Shown here one piece after another: positions 6,017-9,834 of a stretch of 9,834 nt of DNA. The notes beneath the pieces were generated by a model. The model did not search any database and was not told the origin of the DNA. It was given only the letters and a program-made list of their open reading frames with translations. Both the position numbers and the translations under genes were made by a program. The number at the start of each line of letters is the position of its first letter. The stretch's first letter is position 1. This DNA is from Gammaproteobacteria bacterium (GTDB lineage: Bacteria > Pseudomonadota > Gammaproteobacteria > Arenicellales > JAANXG01), in NCBI GenBank assembly GCA_018263405.1, contig JAANXG010000127.1:1-9834 (forward strand). Reading direction: 5' to 3'.

Positions 6017-6622
6017 ATGAGAGCGTTTGTCCATGTGCTGGCAGTGACCGTTTCGCTGTTTCTCGGCGCGGGCGCGCAAGCTGCGGGCGACGTTGAAACG
6101 GGCAAACTGCGTGCGCGGACCTGCATGGGCTGCCACGGAGCACCCGGGATGCGAAATGCCTATCCGGGGTATCGAGTACCTAAACTAGGGGGACAGCATG
6201 ACTTTTATATCGTCAAGGCATTGAAGGCCTATCAAGCCAAGAAGCGCCGGCATCCTACTATGCAAGCACAGGCCACCGGCCTCACTGAACGGGATATGGA
6301 GCATATCGCTGCCTATTTCTCGTCGTTGGGTAAACCGGCCTCGAACGATGTAGCGGAAAACAATCCCGCCACCCAGTGCGCCGCTTGCCACAACGAGGAC
6401 GGTAACAGCCCATCGACTCCGGACGCCACTCAGGGCGCCCCCAGTGTTGCCGGGCAATATCGGGACTACATTGTCCAGGCCCTGCTCGACTATAAATCCG
6501 GCGAGCGGGAAAGTGCCATAATGAACGGCATGGCGGCGAGCCTGAGCCGGGAACGGATGGAGGCAATCGCGGATTTCTACGCCAAGCGGGAGGGACTGTC
6601 CGCGCCTGAAATCGCCGATTGA
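6017..6622 (+). CDS. Periplasmic dihaem cytochrome c, c4-like
   Basis: Electron carrier exported to the periplasm. From the ATG at 6017 the product is 201 residues: a clear signal peptide (MRAFVHVLAVTVSLFLGAGAQA, with cleavage expected near residue 22-23) followed by two class I cytochrome c domains. Haem-binding CMGCH is at 36-40 and CAACH at 121-125. Likely axial Met ligands are Met82 (HPTM) in the first half and Met169 or Met172 (AIMNGMA) in the second. The duplicated layout and length of about 180 mature residues fit cytochrome c4-type proteins, which pass electrons to terminal oxidases in gammaproteobacteria; the exact partner is unknown. AGGA at 6003-6006 precedes this ATG at a 10-base spacing, whereas the in-frame ATG at 5990 and a longer frame from 5732 lack such a site and would bury the signal peptide. 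It is divergent from a thioredoxin-like membrane protein, a natural partner for keeping haem-site cysteines reduced. Confidence 0.92.
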   Translation: MRAFVHVLAVTVSLFLGAGAQAAGDVETGKLRARTCMGCHGAPGMRNAYPGYRVPKLGGQHDFYIVKALKAYQAKKRRHPTMQAQATGLTERDMEHIAAYFSSLGKPASNDVAENNPATQCAACHNEDGNSPSTPDATQGAPSVAGQYRDYIVQALLDYKSGERESAIMNGMAASLSRERMEAIADFYAKREGLSAPEIAD

Positions 6623-6656
6623 AGAAATCCGCGAAAGCCCGCGTCCACGCGATTAT

Positions 6657-6665
6657 TGCTAGAAT
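6657..6665 (+). promoter_or_regulatory. Candidate extended -10 promoter before the DUF1820 gene
   Basis: TGCTAGAAT is an extended -10 (TGn plus a 5/6 TATAAT match) in the 111-bp gap after the cytochrome gene. No good -35 is seen at 17 bp. The leader would be about 60 nt. It suggests that the downstream gene can be transcribed separately. Confidence 0.3.
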
Positions 6666-6733
6666 CGTGTCGGGCATTTACCCCAAGACCATACCTGTGG
6701 CCATGAATCGTAAAATTATCTACCAGCGACCGG

Positions 6734-7075
6734 ATGAGTGAAAACAAAAGTATCTATAGAATCGTCTTCCACCATCAGGGAAACGTGATCGAACTGTATG
6801 CGCGAGACGTAAGCCAAACCGCGCTTTATGCTTTCGTCGAAGTGGGCGATTTGATCTTCGGAGAACGATCGAAATTGGTGGTCGATCCGAGCGAAGAGCA
6901 ACTCAAGAGCCAATTCGCCGGCGTGAAACGTACTTACCTGCCGCTGCACAGCGTCATTCGAATCGACGAAGTTGAAAAAGTAGGCAGCGCCAAGATAATC
7001 TCCAGCGGCGAGGGCAAAGGCGGGACGGTCACGCCATTCCCCATGCACTTCCCTCCCAAGAATCGCGGTGACTGA
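6734..7075 (+). CDS. DUF1820 family protein
   Basis: A 113-residue soluble protein with no signal peptide or membrane segment. The pattern IYRIVFHHQGNVIELYARDV, then FGERSKLVVDPSEEQLKSQF, GVKRTYLPLHSVIRIDEVEK and a C-terminal PFPMHFPP is recognisable as the DUF1820 family, found mainly in gammaproteobacteria (Pseudomonas has a close relative, from memory). Its length is normal for the family and it appears complete. The function is unknown; the segment around HSVIRIDEVEKVGSAKI is the most conserved part I can recall, and nothing in it reveals a catalytic site. The ATG at 6734 has only a weak ribosome site. The gene sits 111 bp after the cytochrome and 216 bp before the malonyl-CoA synthetase, too loosely spaced to claim an operon. 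Confidence 0.9.
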   Translation: MSENKSIYRIVFHHQGNVIELYARDVSQTALYAFVEVGDLIFGERSKLVVDPSEEQLKSQFAGVKRTYLPLHSVIRIDEVEKVGSAKIISSGEGKGGTVTPFPMHFPPKNRGD

Positions 7076-7229
7076 CCGCCGCGCGATATTGCATTGAACC
7101 GCGCCCTCTTATCGCCCGGCATCCGATCACAAGGAATCTGAACCCGCGGGCAATTGCTGTTACGGTCACCAAAGTCGGCGAAGCGATCCATCGCGAAAGG
7201 TTGAAGTTCCGGCACCGCTTCACCGGCAT

Positions 7230-7252
7230 GGCCATATGGATCCATCGTGGCC
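7230..7252. repeat. Palindromic element before the malonyl-CoA synthetase gene
   Basis: The exact 10-bp palindrome ATGGATCCAT (7236-7245) is flanked by GGCCA (7230-7234) and TGGCC (7248-7252), which also pair, offset by one base. It lies 40 bp upstream of the ATG at 7292. It could be an operator or an mRNA hairpin; chance is not excluded. The rest of the 216-bp gap 7076-7291 shows no gene. Confidence 0.35.
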
Positions 7253-7291
7253 TGCGGTCCGATTTTTCCGGATGCATGGCGCGCCAATACG

Positions 7292-8791
7292 ATGACTGAA
7301 AATCTGTTTGCGCGGCTCGAGCGGCGATTTCCCGAAGACCGGTACCGGCTCCTAATCCAGACCGACACGGAAGCTCAATATACCTATGAGGGCATGGACC
7401 AAGAGACCGCCGGTTACGCGGGCGTTTTTGCGCGACTCAACCTGGAACCGGGGGATCGAGTGGCGGCCTTGGTCGACAAGTCCGCCCAATCGCTGTTTCT
7501 ATATCTGGCCTGTCTGCGGTTCGGCTTGATTTATGTTCCCTTGAACACCGCATATCGCAGAAAAGAATTGGAGTACTTTCTCGGCGACGCGGAACCCGCG
7601 CTGGTTATCGGCCGTTCCCAAGACGAATCGTCGTTGCGGAATCTGCTACCCTCCGCCCCCCACGTCTACACCCTGGATTCGTCGGGTAAAGGCACCTTGG
7701 CCGAGGCCGCGTCCACAGCTTTACCCTTCACCGGGGTCAGAGCCGTGCGGAGCGACGACACCGCAGCCATCGTCTACACTTCCGGCACCACCGGGCAACC
7801 CAAGGGCGCGATGATCACCCACGGTAATCTGGCCGGCAACGCCGAAACGCTGGTAACCGCCTGGTCTTTCACCGCCGATGACACGCTGCTTCATGTCCTG
7901 CCGTTGTGCCACGTGCACGGGCTGTTCGTGGCCTGCCATTGCGCCCTGTGGAGCGGTGCGCGCATGCGCTTTCTCACCGAACCCGATACCGCAAAAATCC
8001 TCTATTACCTGCCCGAAGCGAGCGTTATGATGGGCGTGCCCACCCATTACGCCCGACTGATCGACAGCGGACAATTGACTCGCGATCGATGCGGAAATAT
8101 GCGCTTATTCATTTCCGGTTCCGCACCGTTACAGCCGCAAACCTTCCAGGATTTCGAGCAGCGCACAGGCCACAAAATTCTGGAACGTTACGGCATGACG
8201 GAAACAGGTATGAACACCTCCAACCCGGTGCCCGGACCCCGCCTTCCCGGTACCGTCGGTCCGCCCCTACCGGGTATCGAAGTACGCATCGTCAAACCGG
8301 ACGAGACACCGGCTCGAACTGGAGAGACCGGCAATCTGCAGATCAGAGGGTCGAACGTATTCAAAGGCTACTGGCACAAGCCCGAAAAAACGAGTGAAGC
8401 GTTTACGGATGACGGTTACTTCATTACCGGCGACCTGGCATCGCAAGATGAAAACCGCTACATCCGGATCGACGGCCGGCGCAAAGATCTGATCATCTCC
8501 GGCGGGTATAATATTTATCCGAAGGAAGTGGAACTGTGTATCGACGGCATCCCGGAAGTGATCGAATCCGCCGTGATCGGTCTGCCCCATCCTGATTATG
8601 GGGAAACGGTTTGTGCGGTCGTGGTGCTGCGGAGCGGTATTACGTTGTCCGAAGCAGCGCTGATCCATCACGTCAAAAAAGAGCTTGCTTCGTTCAAGGC
8701 TCCCAAGTCCGTGTGCTTCGTTGACGAGCTACCCCGCAACGCGATGGGCAAGGTTCGGAAAAACGTCTTACGGGAACGACTTTCCGCTTGA
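7292..8791 (+). CDS. matB: Malonyl-CoA synthetase (MatB type, acyl-CoA synthetase family)
   Basis: Cytoplasmic adenylate-forming ligase: malonate + CoA + ATP give malonyl-CoA + AMP + pyrophosphate. The 499-residue length is typical. ANL motifs are all present: the P-loop YTSGTTGQPKG (162-172), YGMTE (300-304), TGDL (379-382), GRRKDLIISGG (395-405) and the C-terminal catalytic Lys487 in PRNAMGKVRKN. The stretches LYLACLRFGLIYVPLNTAY, MMGVPTHYARL, MRLFISGSAPL and GMNTSNP follow MatB proteins closely, from memory. Arg271, before the ISGSAPL turn, is at the position that I recall as contacting the free carboxylate of malonate in studied MatB structures. Methylmalonate may also be used. The start is chosen by homology (MTENLF aligns with MSNHLF-type N-termini); an in-frame GTG at 7247 would add 15 unmatched residues, and neither start has a good ribosome site. 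Malonate transporter and decarboxylase genes are not seen nearby. It is convergent with the BKACE gene. Confidence 0.92.
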   Translation: MTENLFARLERRFPEDRYRLLIQTDTEAQYTYEGMDQETAGYAGVFARLNLEPGDRVAALVDKSAQSLFLYLACLRFGLIYVPLNTAYRRKELEYFLGDAEPALVIGRSQDESSLRNLLPSAPHVYTLDSSGKGTLAEAASTALPFTGVRAVRSDDTAAIVYTSGTTGQPKGAMITHGNLAGNAETLVTAWSFTADDTLLHVLPLCHVHGLFVACHCALWSGARMRFLTEPDTAKILYYLPEASVMMGVPTHYARLIDSGQLTRDRCGNMRLFISGSAPLQPQTFQDFEQRTGHKILERYGMTETGMNTSNPVPGPRLPGTVGPPLPGIEVRIVKPDETPARTGETGNLQIRGSNVFKGYWHKPEKTSEAFTDDGYFITGDLASQDENRYIRIDGRRKDLIISGGYNIYPKEVELCIDGIPEVIESAVIGLPHPDYGETVCAVVVLRSGITLSEAALIHHVKKELASFKAPKSVCFVDELPRNAMGKVRKNVLRERLSA

Positions 8792-8860
8792 AGGTATACC
8801 GCCGCATCCGAACCATGGGCTGCCGGCAATAGTCCCGATTCCACTACCGGTCCACAAACT

Positions 8861-9721
8861 TTAGAATCTCCCGAGCCCGCCCCGCTCGACGACGTCCGCG
8901 CCCAGTGCCCGGATTACGCGTACGGCTTTTGCCACCAGTTGAGCGTTGGTGGCGAACTCTCCCTTGGATAGATAGAGATTGTCTTCCAGGCCGACCCGGC
9001 AATGACCGCCCAGGCTCACGGCCTGGGCAGCGACCTGAAATTCCCATCGGGAGATACCGAGCGCAGCCCAGTTAGCACCTTCCGGGAGCAGGCTTTGCAT
9101 CAGGTTCAGCACTTCCGGCCGCGCCGGGGAAGCATGGGGAATTCCCAGACAGAGCTGAAACATAGGCGGCACTTCGATATAGCCTTCTTCGATCAGGCGG
9201 CGAGCGAACATGATGTGGCCCGGTTCGAACACCTCCATCTCCGGCTTGATACCCAATTCCCGTATGCGCCGGGCCATAACGCGCAAATGCTCCGGCGTAT
9301 TGACAAAGATCTGTTCGCCGAAATTGAACGTACCCACATCCAGCGTGCAGATGTCCGGCCGGAGTTCCTCGACGTGAACGAGGCGCTCAAGCGGCTGGAT
9401 CAGCGTGGTGCCAGGCCCGCCAATTGACGCATCCTCCGGGCCGGGCACGAAGCGCGCTCCTTCGCTGGTGGTCAGGTTGATCAGTATATCGCTTCCCGAT
9501 TCGCGAACGCGCTCGACGACTTCGCGAAATAGGGCCGGCTCGCCGGACCGGTGACCCGTTTCGGGGTCGCGCACATGGATGTGAGCAATGGCCGCGCCGG
9601 CCTGCCGCGCGTCGATGCAGGACTGCGCGATCTGCTCAGGCGTTATCGGGTAGTCGGGGTGTTCGCCGAAGTTGGCGTGGCCACCGGTCACGGCACAGGT
9701 CAGAATGACCTCTGGGGACAT
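8861..9721 (-). CDS. BKACE family beta-keto acid cleavage enzyme (DUF849)
   Basis: Zinc enzyme of the 3-keto-5-aminohexanoate cleavage family: a beta-keto acid + acetyl-CoA give a CoA ester (typically acetoacetyl-CoA) and a shortened product. The 286-residue TIM-barrel-type protein has the metal-binding HIH at 47-49 (IAHIHVRD) and the RVGLEDN block with Arg242, Glu246 and Asp247, spaced as Arg226/Glu230/Asp231 in the characterised Kce. The active-site strand INLTTSEG (81-88) and the GPGTT turn are kept. The segment PLERLVHVEELRPDICTLDVGT recalls dehydrocarnitine-cleaving members (CdhC of Pseudomonas), but substrate choice in this family depends on a few pocket residues, and no carnitine dehydrogenase or thioesterase gene is in view. 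The substrate is therefore open. The ATG at 9721 has a G-rich run upstream that can serve as ribosome site. It may be the last gene of a minus-strand operon that begins beyond the right edge. Confidence 0.92.
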   Translation of the reverse strand: MSPEVILTCAVTGGHANFGEHPDYPITPEQIAQSCIDARQAGAAIAHIHVRDPETGHRSGEPALFREVVERVRESGSDILINLTTSEGARFVPGPEDASIGGPGTTLIQPLERLVHVEELRPDICTLDVGTFNFGEQIFVNTPEHLRVMARRIRELGIKPEMEVFEPGHIMFARRLIEEGYIEVPPMFQLCLGIPHASPARPEVLNLMQSLLPEGANWAALGISRWEFQVAAQAVSLGGHCRVGLEDNLYLSKGEFATNAQLVAKAVRVIRALGADVVERGGLGRF

Positions 9722-9834
9722 GTTTTTACCCCCCCGGTGCGAAGTGAGATTTCAGTGCGTATCGGGACAATTCCCGGTGTGTGTAATTTCTCAAAAAGTC
9801 CGTGCAATGTCGGCGATCATGTGGGGGCAGGGTT
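9722..9834. other. Right-edge stretch upstream of the BKACE gene, content undecided
   Basis: No clear promoter is seen. Two minus-strand frames enter from the edge: one stays open to a TAA at 9726-9728, five bases before the BKACE start codon; the other ends at a TGA at 9791-9793 after about 14 codons ending DIARTF. Either could be the tail of an upstream gene, but the visible pieces are too short to recognise. Confidence 0.3.

Noticed and set aside
5684..6136. Upstream extension of the thioredoxin-like frame to 338 residues
   Set aside because: The extra part overlaps the cytochrome gene and its signal peptide, shows no domain, and would bury the membrane segment in mid-protein.
7721..8671. 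Several open frames on both strands inside the malonyl-CoA synthetase gene
   Set aside because: They are shadows of the real gene with Arg/His-rich, non-family-like translations.
9002..9427. 141-codon plus-strand frame inside the BKACE gene
   Set aside because: It is antisense to a complete, motif-bearing enzyme and has no recognisable domain.
9726..9834. Minus-strand frame open from the right edge to a TAA next to the BKACE start
   Set aside because: About 35 codons rich in His and Arg with rare codons; this length is expected by chance and no family is recognised, so it was not called as a partial gene.

Overview
The window looks like chromosomal housekeeping and accessory metabolism of a gammaproteobacterium of moderately high GC, probably one with sulfur-oxidising relatives. 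The evidence is the company of genes: E. coli-type class I DAHP synthases, a DUF1820 protein, a signal-peptide/SH3/coiled-coil/membrane-anchor protein of the YgiM kind, a c4-like dihaem cytochrome, and an ATP sulfurylase that resembles the Allochromatium/sulfur-symbiont type. These likenesses come from memory of the families; no search was run. No mobile element, CRISPR array, tRNA or rRNA was seen.

Layout. 1-182 is a non-coding leader with a small hairpin, then arfB (183-608, +) for rescue of stalled ribosomes. Convergent to it is a first DAHP synthase (639-1700, -), AroF-like. Divergent from that is the SH3-domain membrane protein (1883-2569, +). A minus-strand run follows, read in the order thioredoxin-like membrane protein (5120-5683), AroG-like DAHP synthase (3986-5056) and ATP sulfurylase (2706-3899), with gaps of 63 and 86 bp. 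The gaps hold a TATAAT box before the DAHP synthase and a pair of mutually exclusive hairpins before sat, so these genes may share a transcript but also look separately controllable. A 333-bp divergent region, rich in inverted repeats, separates the thioredoxin-like gene from a secreted dihaem cytochrome c (6017-6622, +). DUF1820 (6734-7075, +) and a malonyl-CoA synthetase (7292-8791, +) follow on the same strand. A BKACE-family beta-keto acid cleavage enzyme (8861-9721, -) runs convergent to the latter.

How the genes may work together. The two DAHP synthases both feed the shikimate pathway, and their effector-pocket residues suggest different feedback amino acids (Phe for the second, Tyr for the first). 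The thioredoxin-like protein and the cytochrome are both predicted to work outside the cytoplasmic membrane and are transcribed divergently, which fits an envelope redox or cytochrome-maturation role. The malonyl-CoA synthetase and BKACE both handle short acyl-CoA/keto-acid chemistry, but they are convergent and their link is only a hypothesis.

I did not find a clear new multi-gene system. The best leads are the altered phosphoenolpyruvate-site loop in the first DAHP synthase, the stand-alone DipZ-like redox domain next to a c4-like cytochrome, the orphan sulfur-oxidiser-type sat with its structured leader, and the BKACE whose partner genes must lie beyond the right edge.
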